Source of the DNA: Neptunicella sp048268085
GTDB lineage: Bacteria; Pseudomonadota; Gammaproteobacteria; Enterobacterales; Alteromonadaceae
Assembly: GCF_048268085.1 (NCBI RefSeq)
Contig: NZ_JBLWWF010000007.1
Location: 62,001 to 126,000 of the forward strand
Direction of reading: 5' to 3'
DNA: 64,000 nucleotides
The translations under genes were made by a program, and so were the position numbers. This document shows positions 19,187 to 27,994 of this stretch, one piece after another (position 1 is the first letter of the stretch; every line of letters starts with the position of its first letter). The notes under the pieces were generated by a model. That model made no database searches. It worked only from the letters and a program-made list of their open reading frames with translations, and was not told where the DNA came from.

Positions 19187-20372
19187 GATTCAGTCTCCCT
19201 GATGTTTTCGGATAGGCTTCAGGATACTTGGCTATGTGCTGCTTCAATTCGACAAGTTGTTCTTTTAAGTGCCATGGAGGTGTGTCATATACATCCCCAA
19301 TGATTTCGTCGATCACACAGATGGGAACTTGCTCGACCCGTTTCAATTCTTGTAAGACTTCCTGACGAATGGCATCCAGTTCTTTCGTATTCTGCTCTTC
19401 ATCCAACCAGCCTTGTACTTTTAGCCAGCCTGCATAGCGTTTAATCGGATCATTCTCTGCCCAGCGTGCTTCTTCTTCTTTGGAGCGATAACTGCTGGGA
19501 TCATCCGAAGTAGAGTGCGCCGCCAGACGATAAGTCATCGCTTCAATCAACACCGGACATTGATGTTCCAGTGCGATTTCTCTCGCTTGTTGAGTCGCAG
19601 CATAAACGGCCAACGCATCATTACCGTCGACACGAATGGTTTTAATCCCATACCCTAGCCCTCTTGACGCGATACCATCTCCGGCAAATTGTTCACTCGC
19701 GGGAGTGGAAATCGCATAACCATTATTACGGCAAAAGAAAATCACCGGACAATTTAACACGGCGGCCATATTCAATCCGGCGTGAAAGTCGCCCTCCGAC
19801 GCTGCACCTTCACCAAAATAACAAATAGTTACTGCGGGTTCTCCAGCCATTTTCTGCCCGTAAGCATATCCCGCAGCCTGAGGAATTTGCGTCCCTAATG
19901 GTGATGAAATGGTCATGAAATTAAGCGTTTTATCACCATAATGAATTGGCATCTGCCGGCCTTTATTCGGCTCTTGCTCATTGCTGAACATCTGATTCAT
20001 AAACTGTTTGGTGGAATACCCACGGAATGCCAATGCGCCTTGCTCACGATACTGGGACATAATCATATCCTGCGGCTCCAATGCCGCAGCGCTGGCAACG
20101 GTTGAAGCTTCTTCACCGGTACATGCCAAATAAAAACTAATCCGTCCCTGACGTTGAGCAGCCACCATCCGTTCATCCAATACACGAATAAATTGCATGG
20201 TGTGATAAATTTTTAACGCTAGTGACTCAGACAACTCGGGTGTTTGAGCGTCAGGATAAACTTGTCCATCACTTTGCATAATCTGCAACATAGGAATATT
20301 CACTATGCCATTTTCTATCACTTCAACTTGATGAACACTGTTCACTTCAGAAGGTTGATTTTTTTTCTGCAT
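19179..20372 (-). CDS. bkdA1: Branched-chain 2-oxoacid dehydrogenase E1 alpha subunit
   Basis: Thiamine-diphosphate-binding alpha subunit, 397 residues. The ThDP motif runs from GEGAASEGDFHAGLNMAAV to the closing FFCRNNGYAIS. The regulatory-loop region YRLAAHSTSDDPSSYR is of the branched-chain type. It is the first gene of the operon. The ~460-base upstream region must hold the promoter; I see no recognisable operator for a Leu-responsive or fatty-acid regulator there. Confidence 0.94.
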   Translation of the reverse strand: MQKKNQPSEVNSVHQVEVIENGIVNIPMLQIMQSDGQVYPDAQTPELSESLALKIYHTMQFIRVLDERMVAAQRQGRISFYLACTGEEASTVASAAALEPQDMIMSQYREQGALAFRGYSTKQFMNQMFSNEQEPNKGRQMPIHYGDKTLNFMTISSPLGTQIPQAAGYAYGQKMAGEPAVTICYFGEGAASEGDFHAGLNMAAVLNCPVIFFCRNNGYAISTPASEQFAGDGIASRGLGYGIKTIRVDGNDALAVYAATQQAREIALEHQCPVLIEAMTYRLAAHSTSDDPSSYRSKEEEARWAENDPIKRYAGWLKVQGWLDEEQNTKELDAIRQEVLQELKRVEQVPICVIDEIIGDVYDTPPWHLKEQLVELKQHIAKYPEAYPKTSGRLNHG

Positions 20373-20836
20373 AAAAGACCTTTACCTAGATACATTACTT
20401 TGTATTTATATAGTGTAGGGTACAAAGCAATGCGATGTTGTAAGGCTAAATAGTATGCTGAAGAGGGTGGGAAGGTTTTGCTATTTACGCCTATTCCATA
20501 ACAATCTGCGCGGATAAGATGGCATTTCCATCTACAATATTGGGATGCTTATCCTAATTTTTATTACGATATTGAAATTTTAATCATATTTGTAAGTAAT
20601 TGGTTAACTGTATGTCGTTTGAAAACCAATCCGGTCAATTGACCAATGAATATATTGAGGGAGGTAGCAGACAATGTTTATTTATGTCCGCCAATTTGCC
20701 AAATGGAAAATAAAAAGCAGGCTTTGATTTTAGACTAGTACGTCAACCAAAGCCTGACTGGATTTCACATCTTGTGGTATTGCTTAATAGATGGGAAGTT
20801 ATTTCAACGGGTTAGTTAATTTCTATGTGAAATAAC
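20373..20836 (-). other. Intergenic region upstream of the bkd operon
   Basis: 464 bases without a clear gene. It contains the bkd promoter side (AT-rich, near 20380-20420), no hairpins of note in the middle, and the ThuA-gene terminator at 20711-20756. A plus-strand 17-codon frame at 20674-20727 has a good GAGGGAGG ribosome site but runs into the opposite-strand terminator. I do not call it a gene. Confidence 0.5.
20711..20756 (-). terminator. Terminator-like hairpin after the ThuA-like gene
   Basis: CAGGCTTTG (20718-20726) pairs with CAAAGCCTG (20748-20756) around a 21-base loop. On the minus strand it is followed by CTTTTTATTTT. It lies about 80 bases beyond the stop at 20837. The long loop makes it a less typical terminator. 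Confidence 0.6.
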
Positions 20837-21592
20837 CTAGCGCATGCCTTTACCCGTGGCAGCCCAATAAATACCGCCATAAAGATGTTTAAGCAGCAAT
20901 GCGTCTTCCCAACCTTCACGCATATGGCCTAAATTGGTATAAAAAGAACGGCCACCATCATAGTTCTGGTACCAACTGATAGGATGAAACTTACCCATAC
21001 CATCTCCTTTTACCCGTCCCCAATCAGCTTTGGGTTGATAAGTACTTTCATCCACACTCAAAATATAATGCAAATTCTTGCTTAATTCAGGCCCAAATTG
21101 ATACCACTCATCAGTCCATAAAAAGCTGTCAGGTAACGTGTCAGTGCCAGGAAATTTGCGATCCAATACTTGTACTCTGGCAGTTTGGTTGGTGGGATGG
21201 ATAACAAACATCCGCCCTACTAGTTTGGTATACCAATCCCAGTCATATTCGGTATCCGATGCGCTGTGTATACCGATAAAGCCTTTACCTGACTTGTAGA
21301 ACTTTTCAAATGCAGCTTGCTGCTCATCATTGAGAATGTTGCCGGTGGTATTTAAAAAAATCACCGCATCAAATTCGGCTAATTTTTTATCATTAAAATG
21401 ACTGGCATCTTCCTGCCACTCCAAATCAAAGAAATGCCGTTTGGCCATTTTTTCCAGTGCGGTTACGCCGGCATTAATAGATTGATGGTGCCAACCATCC
21501 GTTTTACTGAAGACCATCACCTTGAATTGACTTGCCTGTATACTGAAGGCGAGTAACAAACCACTAATTAACAATAATATTTGACGTTTCAT
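20837..21592 (-). CDS. Exported ThuA-like domain protein
   Basis: A 251-residue protein starting at the ATG at 21592, preceded by AAGGAAA, with signal peptide MKRQILLLISGLLLAFSIQAS. The ThuA (trehalose-utilisation type, class-I-glutamine-amidotransferase fold) domain shows FSKTDGWHHQSI, FDAVIFLNTTGN, GKGFIGIHSASDTEYDW and the C-terminal GRSFYTNLGHMREGWED. ThuA-like proteins are linked to sugar modification and are common in polysaccharide-using marine bacteria. The substrate here is unknown. Confidence 0.88.
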   Translation of the reverse strand: MKRQILLLISGLLLAFSIQASQFKVMVFSKTDGWHHQSINAGVTALEKMAKRHFFDLEWQEDASHFNDKKLAEFDAVIFLNTTGNILNDEQQAAFEKFYKSGKGFIGIHSASDTEYDWDWYTKLVGRMFVIHPTNQTARVQVLDRKFPGTDTLPDSFLWTDEWYQFGPELSKNLHYILSVDESTYQPKADWGRVKGDGMGKFHPISWYQNYDGGRSFYTNLGHMREGWEDALLLKHLYGGIYWAATGKGMR

Positions 21593-21702
21593 ATGTATTT
21601 CCTTGTTATTCGATAACTTAAGCTTGCGCTGCCACAATCATATATTCTGTGAAAAAATCCGCGCTTTGTATAAAAATGTGCGCTAATTGACTCATTCGTC
21701 CG

Positions 21703-23946
21703 TTAAAGCTGCCATGCATAACTAAACTTTGCAAATAAGGTGCGATCCGTTTTAGTTAAGTGAGGGACTAACAAGTTATCCTGTATACCATTATCTGAAT
21801 ACCCTACATAGACTAAGGTTTGTGGGTTGATCTCGTAAGAATAAAGTAATTGTGACGTCAACGAGGCTTCTTGAGATGAATAAAGATCCGGCAATACATA
21901 TAAATCCAGATTTCGATTAATACGGGTATATTGCATTATCAGGCTCAATCGACTGCGCATATTAAACTGATAAGTTAATTTGGCTTGCGTCAAATTAGCT
22001 TGAATAACTTTGCCTTTATCGTCTTCCAAGCTGTTGTAAATATGAAAAGTATCCAGATTAAAATGTTGATCCATTTGCCACTGTAAATAACCTTCAAGCT
22101 TCAATCCATCTGCCAACCTGGCGTTTTCTACGTCGATTTCAGTCCCGACTTGCAGGTAGGCTGCGACTAACAATCCACCGAATGGAGTAAATTCATTCCA
22201 GAGCGCCAGCTGATTTTCATTAAAATACTGACCTTGGTATAAACGTTTCCGATGCAACACGTTATAGTCACCATAAAACTGCATCTTTCCTTCAAAGCTG
22301 CCGTTAAACTCCCATTCTTCTTCAAGTAAATTACCATCTAAATCACGGGTTTTATCCCAGTTTCCCCCAATGGCAGCAATACTGAACCAGTTTTCAGCGC
22401 CAAAATAAAACGTACGGCTACTGCCGATTTCGGCTCGTTCATAATTGGATTGGGATATAAAGCCTAAGTCTGCACGAAAACCGCGATCGACGCGTTTAAC
22501 ATTGGCGTACATATCCACATCGCGGGTTTCATGGTGCAAACCAATAAAGTAGGCGTTGCCCGACTGCTGCTGCGCCAATCCAAAATCTTGTTGAACTTGC
22601 AATGGATTACGCGATTCGCTGCGCACCAGTTGATAATTCATACTGTTATTGTCATCAAGCCAGGCGGTGCCGTCGATAGACACCAATTCATTGCGATAAT
22701 CATCCCCACGACGACTCGTCATTAGCACACCAACATTACTACGGCTGCCGACATCCATTTTGTAGCGGCCCATGGCTACCTTGCTTTTCATCTCTAAAAT
22801 GGCGATATCGTTGCTTTGCGTGCCGGGAACAAGAAAGCTGGTATTATTGTCATCAGCGACCAGCAAACCGTAGCTGTGTTGTTGGTATTTACCGGTAATT
22901 TTGCCGCCAAAATCCGGGTCAGCGATGTTACGGGTATGTACCAGGTTAAACTTATCAGTGGTGAAATAATCGGCGCCATCAAGGAAAAATGGCCTTTTTT
23001 CATCATAGAATAAGGAAAAGGTATTGTTCACATCCAGCTGGGCAGAATCGGTTTCTACCTGAGAAAAGTCAGGATTCAATGTGGCGTTGATTACCGCATT
23101 TTTGGTAATTCCCCAGCGCATATCCAAACCGACATCTTTATTTACGTCGCCTTGTTGCCATCCCGTTTGTTCAACGACATCACGCACGTCGGTACGACCT
23201 AATGTCAGTGTAGGAGTTAACTGTAAATTATTGCCCGGTTCAATATTGGCAAAGCCCCGGTAACCGGAAAACTGACACAACGTACAACTTAAATTACGAT
23301 CCAGCGCCACATCGGAAATTTGTGTCCAGTCATCACGGGGATAGTTACGATATAAACCAATATTCCAGCGAGTGGCTTCGGTCACATGAGCAAATCTAAG
23401 CGCTCTAAAAGGGATACTAAACTCAACAACATAACCTTGTTGATTAATTTTGCCGGCACTATCCCAAATCGCATCCCAGGAATCATCTTCTTCCATGCCA
23501 TCTTTATCAACGATGGTTTTATCAGCTTGTGCACCGATGGCATTGGCAAAAAAGCCAAAGCCATTACGCTTGTCATTAAAGGTATCTAATATAATCCCAA
23601 CATTGTCATCAATATTGATATTGTCACGGGCACGCAAGCTGGCGCGAATATTCTCCGGGTGGGGATCAAAGGCTTCAAAAGCCACATACAGATTGACACC
23701 GTCTTCATACAAATACACGTTAGTTTTGACGGGGGCCGGAACACCTTCGCCCGGATCATTTTCATAATCCAAACTAACCTTGGTGGCCAATTGCCAGACC
23801 GGTTCGTCTAATACACCATCGATATTGGCAGCCACCGAATCACGGTGCAAAGAATAGGATTGTTGAGGTTTTTCTATCGCGTTAGCTGTGGATAAATAAA
23901 ATAAACATCCACAGCTTACTAAAGTACAAAGCAGCTTATTATGCAT
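21703..23946 (-). CDS. CBM9-like/DUF5916 outer-membrane beta-barrel protein
   Basis: A 747-residue protein with signal peptide ending near ANA (residue 23). The N-terminal ~200 residues form a carbohydrate-binding-family-9-like sandwich (NIDGVLDEPVWQLA, VAFEAFDPHPENIRA, GFFANAIGAQ). The remainder is the DUF5916 type: alternating amphipathic strands, NPDFSQVETD, FDEKRPFFLDGADYF, and a terminal aromatic strand LFAKFSYAW typical of outer-membrane barrels. The presumed role is surface binding or passage of a substrate. It lies next to the ThuA-like gene, and the two could act on the same polymer; that is only suggested by proximity. Confidence 0.82.
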   Translation of the reverse strand: MHNKLLCTLVSCGCLFYLSTANAIEKPQQSYSLHRDSVAANIDGVLDEPVWQLATKVSLDYENDPGEGVPAPVKTNVYLYEDGVNLYVAFEAFDPHPENIRASLRARDNINIDDNVGIILDTFNDKRNGFGFFANAIGAQADKTIVDKDGMEEDDSWDAIWDSAGKINQQGYVVEFSIPFRALRFAHVTEATRWNIGLYRNYPRDDWTQISDVALDRNLSCTLCQFSGYRGFANIEPGNNLQLTPTLTLGRTDVRDVVEQTGWQQGDVNKDVGLDMRWGITKNAVINATLNPDFSQVETDSAQLDVNNTFSLFYDEKRPFFLDGADYFTTDKFNLVHTRNIADPDFGGKITGKYQQHSYGLLVADDNNTSFLVPGTQSNDIAILEMKSKVAMGRYKMDVGSRSNVGVLMTSRRGDDYRNELVSIDGTAWLDDNNSMNYQLVRSESRNPLQVQQDFGLAQQQSGNAYFIGLHHETRDVDMYANVKRVDRGFRADLGFISQSNYERAEIGSSRTFYFGAENWFSIAAIGGNWDKTRDLDGNLLEEEWEFNGSFEGKMQFYGDYNVLHRKRLYQGQYFNENQLALWNEFTPFGGLLVAAYLQVGTEIDVENARLADGLKLEGYLQWQMDQHFNLDTFHIYNSLEDDKGKVIQANLTQAKLTYQFNMRSRLSLIMQYTRINRNLDLYVLPDLYSSQEASLTSQLLYSYEINPQTLVYVGYSDNGIQDNLLVPHLTKTDRTLFAKFSYAWQL

Positions 23947-23986
23947 TTTAGTCCATTAATTATTGTTATTATTCCCTAACTCTACC

Positions 23987-24008
23987 GCTGCAGAAAAAAT
24001 TCTGCAGC
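23987..24008. terminator. Perfect hairpin between purC and the CBM9-like gene
   Basis: GCTGCAGAA pairs with TTCTGCAGC around an AAAA loop (9-bp stem). It lies 47 bases beyond the purC stop and 41 bases before the next start. There is no T-run after it on the minus strand, so it may be a weak terminator, a processing stem or a protein-binding site. Confidence 0.4.
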
Positions 24009-24054
24009 TATTTGTGTTAAAAAAATGTTTAACTGAGCAATTATCAATCAAATG

Positions 24055-24768
24055 CTACAATTTTACCCCTAATCTCAAGGCCACTTCTTCGTATGCCTCA
24101 ACGACACCACCTAAGCCTTGACGGAATCTATCTTTATCCATTTTTTGCTTGGTTTCTTTGTCCCATAAACGGCAGCCATCCGGAGTAAACTCATCACCCA
24201 AGACAATATTACCGGCACTATCAACACCAAACTCCAATTTAAAGTCAACTAATAACAAACCAGCCTGATCAAATAAGGCTTTCAATATATCGTTAACCTG
24301 AAAACTCAATGATTTCATCCGAGCAATTTGTGCTTCTGTTGCCCAGCCAAAGGCTTGGATGTGATATTCATTCACCATCGGATCATGCAAGGCATCATTT
24401 TTCAGGAAAAACTCAAAGGTTGGAGACTCAAAAACCAAGCCTTCTTCTACACCCAAACGGCGAACCAGTGAGCCTGCTGCGCGGTTACGCACCACACATT
24501 CTACCGGGATCATATCCAGCTTTTTAACCAGGGCCTCATCATCAGCAAGTAATTCTTCAAGCTGAGTTGCAATACCGGCTTGCTCTAATTTAGACATAAT
24601 GAAGTGATTAAACTTGTTATTCACCATGCCTTTACGATCAAGCTGATCAATTCTTTCACCGTCAAATGCCGATGTATCATTACGAAATTGTAAAATCAAT
24701 AAATCGGGATTATCCGTAGTGAAAACGGTTTTTGCTTTACCACGATACAATTCAGCTCGTTTTTCCAT
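24055..24768 (-). CDS. purC: Phosphoribosylaminoimidazole-succinocarboxamide synthase
   Basis: SAICAR synthetase of purine synthesis: it joins CAIR and aspartate using ATP. Its 237 residues match E. coli PurC in length. Signatures are LYRGKAKTVFTTD, LQFRNDTSAFDGERI, VECVVRNRAAGS and the C-terminal VLGDEFTPDGCRLWD. It lies 25 bases beyond bamC on the same strand; dapA-bamC-purC is a conserved gammaproteobacterial order. Confidence 0.97.
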   Translation of the reverse strand: MEKRAELYRGKAKTVFTTDNPDLLILQFRNDTSAFDGERIDQLDRKGMVNNKFNHFIMSKLEQAGIATQLEELLADDEALVKKLDMIPVECVVRNRAAGSLVRRLGVEEGLVFESPTFEFFLKNDALHDPMVNEYHIQAFGWATEAQIARMKSLSFQVNDILKALFDQAGLLLVDFKLEFGVDSAGNIVLGDEFTPDGCRLWDKETKQKMDKDRFRQGLGGVVEAYEEVALRLGVKL

Positions 24769-24793
24769 CAGTTACTTTCTCAACAATTTAAAT

Positions 24794-25897
24794 TTAAAGA
24801 TCTAGATTTTTTTCTGCCATCACCGCAGAAAAACCTTCATAAATATCACTCATCGTTTGAGCTTCAAGGGGGTCATTATCTTCATTCATAAAACTAATGG
24901 AGGTTTTATCGCCATCAATTTCCTCGAGCTGAACTCGATAATCGGTCTCTTCCAGAGGCAATTCGTTGCCATCATCGCCCCACAGTTTATCCCACCAACT
25001 CACATCTGCGCCTACATATTCAACAAACAGCAGACCACTGGATTGATCCAAATCCTTTACATTAAAACCTAGCTTACGAAATACCAGCAATAATCGCGGC
25101 CATGTAACCGTATAAGCACCATCGACAATAAAGGCAGGATCGCCTTTGGCATTGAAACCTAATTCAGTTTTCAACCCTTCCTGAATTTCGCGAATTCGAC
25201 GTACATCATCACGTCGCTGTTGATCCTGATAATGGCTAATGACTTTATTGAGTATATCGACTTCATTGGCTCGCACATCCGCCGTCGACATATCAACCAC
25301 AGGCTTGCCATTAACGCTTTCTTTATAATCAGTCAATTTAGCCGTTAACGCTGCACTGCGTCCGTGACTTTTCTTTTCAAGACGAAACTCAAAACGTTTA
25401 CCTACTTCTCTATCCGTAGCGTTCCAATCGTACCAGGATGAGCTTTCTTGCTCATTATAAATCAACCAGTCAGTAATCAGCAGTTGCTCGTCTTTATTGA
25501 AGTAAGTGACTCCAATCTCGCGCTCCTCCAAAAAACTGATCAAGCTATCCCATATCGCCGTATCAAGTTCTTTATCATCTCGGACTTGATCAAACCAGAC
25601 CACGGCCTTTTTGGAACCTTCCTCTACATGGGAACCAGTCACAACCGGCATTACCACCGAAGGTGACACCACTGGCACTTCATTACCAACCAAATCGGTT
25701 TTAGCATTTTTATCCAAATCAGGAATCGCATATTGATCAGAATATTCCGGCGTTTGCGCGCCTTGTGGAATTTTAACGCCATTCGTTTGCTTGCTTTGCA
25801 GATAATCAAATCCACCATTAGCAACCCGTCTTTCTTCAACCGAACTACATGCCGCCAAACAGGCAACAATCGAAATTAATACTGTATTACGGGTCAT
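24794..25897 (-). CDS. bamC: Outer membrane protein assembly factor BamC
   Basis: Lipoprotein of the BAM complex, which inserts beta-barrel proteins in the outer membrane. It has 367 residues with lipobox LAAC (Cys17). After a flexible linker the two helix-grip domains are recognisable, for example VWFDQVRDDKELDTAIWDSL and the C-terminal YRVQLEEIDGDKTSISFMNED. The ATG overlaps the dapA stop by four bases (ATGA). The order dapA-bamC-purC supports the call. Confidence 0.92.
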   Translation of the reverse strand: MTRNTVLISIVACLAACSSVEERRVANGGFDYLQSKQTNGVKIPQGAQTPEYSDQYAIPDLDKNAKTDLVGNEVPVVSPSVVMPVVTGSHVEEGSKKAVVWFDQVRDDKELDTAIWDSLISFLEEREIGVTYFNKDEQLLITDWLIYNEQESSSWYDWNATDREVGKRFEFRLEKKSHGRSAALTAKLTDYKESVNGKPVVDMSTADVRANEVDILNKVISHYQDQQRRDDVRRIREIQEGLKTELGFNAKGDPAFIVDGAYTVTWPRLLLVFRKLGFNVKDLDQSSGLLFVEYVGADVSWWDKLWGDDGNELPLEETDYRVQLEEIDGDKTSISFMNEDNDPLEAQTMSDIYEGFSAVMAEKNLDL

Positions 25898-26790
25898 GCA
25901 TTTTCCTCTATTTTTATTATTCCAGCATCGAGCATGACCTGTTCGATGATTTTTTGGTTAGCAAGTTCCGCTGTGACTAAAGGCAATCTAACAATATCTG
26001 ATTTAATTAGGCCCATACGGTACAGCGCCCACTTTGGCATCACCGGATTGGGTTCAATAAATAACTGGGTATGCAATTTAGCTAATCGATCATTAATACG
26101 TTGAGCGGCTTCAAAATCCCCGGTTCTGGCTAAGGACACCATTTGTGCCATTAATTTTGGCGCAATATTAGCCGTCACCGAAATCGTGCCATGACCTCCC
26201 TGTTTGATAAATTCAAACGAGGTATCATCGTCACCACTTAATAAAATAAAATCATCACTAACCAGCTTACGCATGTCTGCCAAGCGCTGCATATCACCGG
26301 TAGCATCCTTAATACCAATAATCTTGTCATGCTTGGCTAATACGGCCACGGTTTCAGGCAACATATCGGTCACCGTGCGACCTGGGACATTATATAACAG
26401 CACGGGCAAATCGGTGCAGTCGGCAACCGTTTCAAAATGAGCAATTAGTCCGCGTTGTTGGGGTTTATTGTAATACGGAACCACACTCAAAAAACCATCG
26501 ATTCCCAATGGTGCCATTTCTTGGCTTAGTTCAATGGCTTCAGCAGTCGAGTTGGCACCACTACCGGCGATGACAAATATTCGACCGGCCGCATATTCTA
26601 CCGTGGCTTTAATTACCTTAATATGCTCATCAACCGGCAATGTAGCAGACTCGCCAGTGGTTCCAACGGAAACAATACCGTCTGTGCCTGCATCAATGTG
26701 ATATTCGACCAGTGATTTTAATGTTTGATAATCAACTTGTTGATCATCAGTCATAGGGGTAACGAGTGCGACTATACTACCTTTAAACAT
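25894..26790 (-). CDS. dapA: 4-hydroxy-tetrahydrodipicolinate synthase
   Basis: Condenses pyruvate and aspartate semialdehyde in lysine and diaminopimelate synthesis. I start it at the ATG at 26790 (CGGAG upstream, MFKGSIVALVTPM as in E. coli), giving 298 residues. The active site is clear: GTTGESATL, YNVPGRT with the catalytic Tyr, and the Schiff-base lysine in IIGIKDATGD. It is divergent from gcvR across about 130 bases and translationally coupled to bamC. Confidence 0.97.
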   Translation of the reverse strand: MFKGSIVALVTPMTDDQQVDYQTLKSLVEYHIDAGTDGIVSVGTTGESATLPVDEHIKVIKATVEYAAGRIFVIAGSGANSTAEAIELSQEMAPLGIDGFLSVVPYYNKPQQRGLIAHFETVADCTDLPVLLYNVPGRTVTDMLPETVAVLAKHDKIIGIKDATGDMQRLADMRKLVSDDFILLSGDDDTSFEFIKQGGHGTISVTANIAPKLMAQMVSLARTGDFEAAQRINDRLAKLHTQLFIEPNPVMPKWALYRMGLIKSDIVRLPLVTAELANQKIIEQVMLDAGIIKIEENA

Positions 26791-26919
26791 GTGGGCTCCG
26801 AGCAAAATGAGCGGCCAATCTTAATGGCCAACCCCAATAAAAACAAGCGATGGGGCAATAAAAAGCAAAATAAAAAAATCTATGCTAGAGTCTTGGGTTT
26901 TTACAGTGAGGTGAATATA

Positions 26920-27444
26920 GTGCAGCAACAGCTTATTGTTACTATTATCGGCGAAGATCAGGTGGGTATTTTAAGTGCTTTATCGAACACCGTTAGCCAA
27001 TCAGGTTGTAATATTTTAGACAGTCGTCAAGCCGTCTATGGTCATGATCTATCACTCACCATGATTCTGGAAGGCGAGCAAAGCGCTATTACCAAAGCTG
27101 AAATGCAATTACCGATGGTATGTCAGCAATATGAACTGTTATCCATCATGAAACGCACCAGTAAACACCACAAACAGGATCTGGCAATATTAGCCGATGT
27201 TGAGTTTGCCGGTTTAGATGCCATTGGTACTATCCATAAAATTACGGCCTTCTTCGGCTCGCACAATATTTCGATTAGTGCATTTAGACAAAACACCTTT
27301 ATTGAAAAAAGTACTCAAGCCAAAATGCTTAAAGGTAAAATGGTCGTCAGTCTGGACCAGGATACCGACATGAGCAGTATTGCCATCGCTTTCGAGCATT
27401 ATTTAGATGATTTGGGGTTACTTGGCACCATTCGCCCCCACTGA
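26920..27444 (+). CDS. gcvR: Glycine cleavage system repressor GcvR (tandem ACT domains)
   Basis: Regulatory protein that in E. coli binds GcvA and represses the glycine cleavage operon. I use the GTG at 26920 because GAGGTG lies just before it. The longer in-frame extension is basic, low complexity and overlaps the dapA promoter. The resulting 174 residues comprise two ACT domains: LIVTIIGEDQVGILSALSN..SGCNILDSR, then a second starting near AILADVEFAGLDAIGTIH. Its place upstream of bcp and divergent from dapA is the E. coli arrangement. Confidence 0.9.
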   Translation: MQQQLIVTIIGEDQVGILSALSNTVSQSGCNILDSRQAVYGHDLSLTMILEGEQSAITKAEMQLPMVCQQYELLSIMKRTSKHHKQDLAILADVEFAGLDAIGTIHKITAFFGSHNISISAFRQNTFIEKSTQAKMLKGKMVVSLDQDTDMSSIAIAFEHYLDDLGLLGTIRPH

Positions 27445-27479
27445 TTTATCTATCACTAACCTAGTTACAGAGGAATGTT

Positions 27480-27944
27480 ATGCAACGATTAAAAGCCGGT
27501 GATAAATCACCAGACTTTAGTTTACCCAATCAGGATAATGAACCCTGCGCGATTAAACAGTTTTCAGGTAAAAAAGTGCTGGTTTATTTTTATCCCAAAG
27601 CCATGACCCCTGGCTGTACCGTTCAAGCACAAGGACTGCGTGATACAAAAGATGAGTTAGCTAAACACAACGTTATAGTTTTGGGCATTAGTCCTGATCC
27701 GGTTAAGCGTTTACCCAAGTTTATTGAGCGTGACAATTTAAACTTCACGTTATTGTCGGATGAAGATCATGCGGTAGCCGATCAATTTGGTGTGTGGGGC
27801 CCGAAAAAATTCATGGGACGCGAATTTGATGGCATCCACCGCATTAGCTTTTTAATTGATGAAAACGGCAACATTGAACATGTGTTTGATAAATTTAAAA
27901 CCAAAGATCACCATCAAGTGGTATTGGATTATCTCAATCAATAA
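27480..27944 (+). CDS. bcp: Thiol peroxidase Bcp, lacking the usual resolving cysteine
   Basis: Peroxiredoxin of the BCP/PrxQ group that reduces hydroperoxides, 154 residues. The peroxidatic cysteine is C46 in AMTPGCTVQ. In E. coli Bcp the resolving cysteine lies five residues later (C45/C50); here that position is Gln (TVQAQGLRD). The only other Cys is C23. The rest is highly conserved (FTLLSDEDH, FGVWGPKKFMGREFDGIHRISFLID). It lies 35 bases after gcvR and has its own terminator. It may work as a 1-Cys enzyme. Confidence 0.95.
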   Translation: MQRLKAGDKSPDFSLPNQDNEPCAIKQFSGKKVLVYFYPKAMTPGCTVQAQGLRDTKDELAKHNVIVLGISPDPVKRLPKFIERDNLNFTLLSDEDHAVADQFGVWGPKKFMGREFDGIHRISFLIDENGNIEHVFDKFKTKDHHQVVLDYLNQ

Positions 27945-27953
27945 GTAAACGGC

Positions 27954-27982
27954 AAGGACAGCACTAGTATTGCTGTCCTTTT
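27954..27982 (+). terminator. Rho-independent terminator after bcp
   Basis: A 10-bp perfect stem (27954-27963 with 27971-27980) closes a 7-base loop and ends in TTTT. It is placed between the convergent bcp and perM-like genes. Confidence 0.85.
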
Positions 27983-27994
27983 AATGCAACACGC

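Noticed and set aside
26725..26919. N-terminal extension of GcvR
   Set aside because: It overlaps the dapA start region, is basic and repetitive, and has no ribosome site, while GTG 26920 has GAGGTG upstream and gives the known length.
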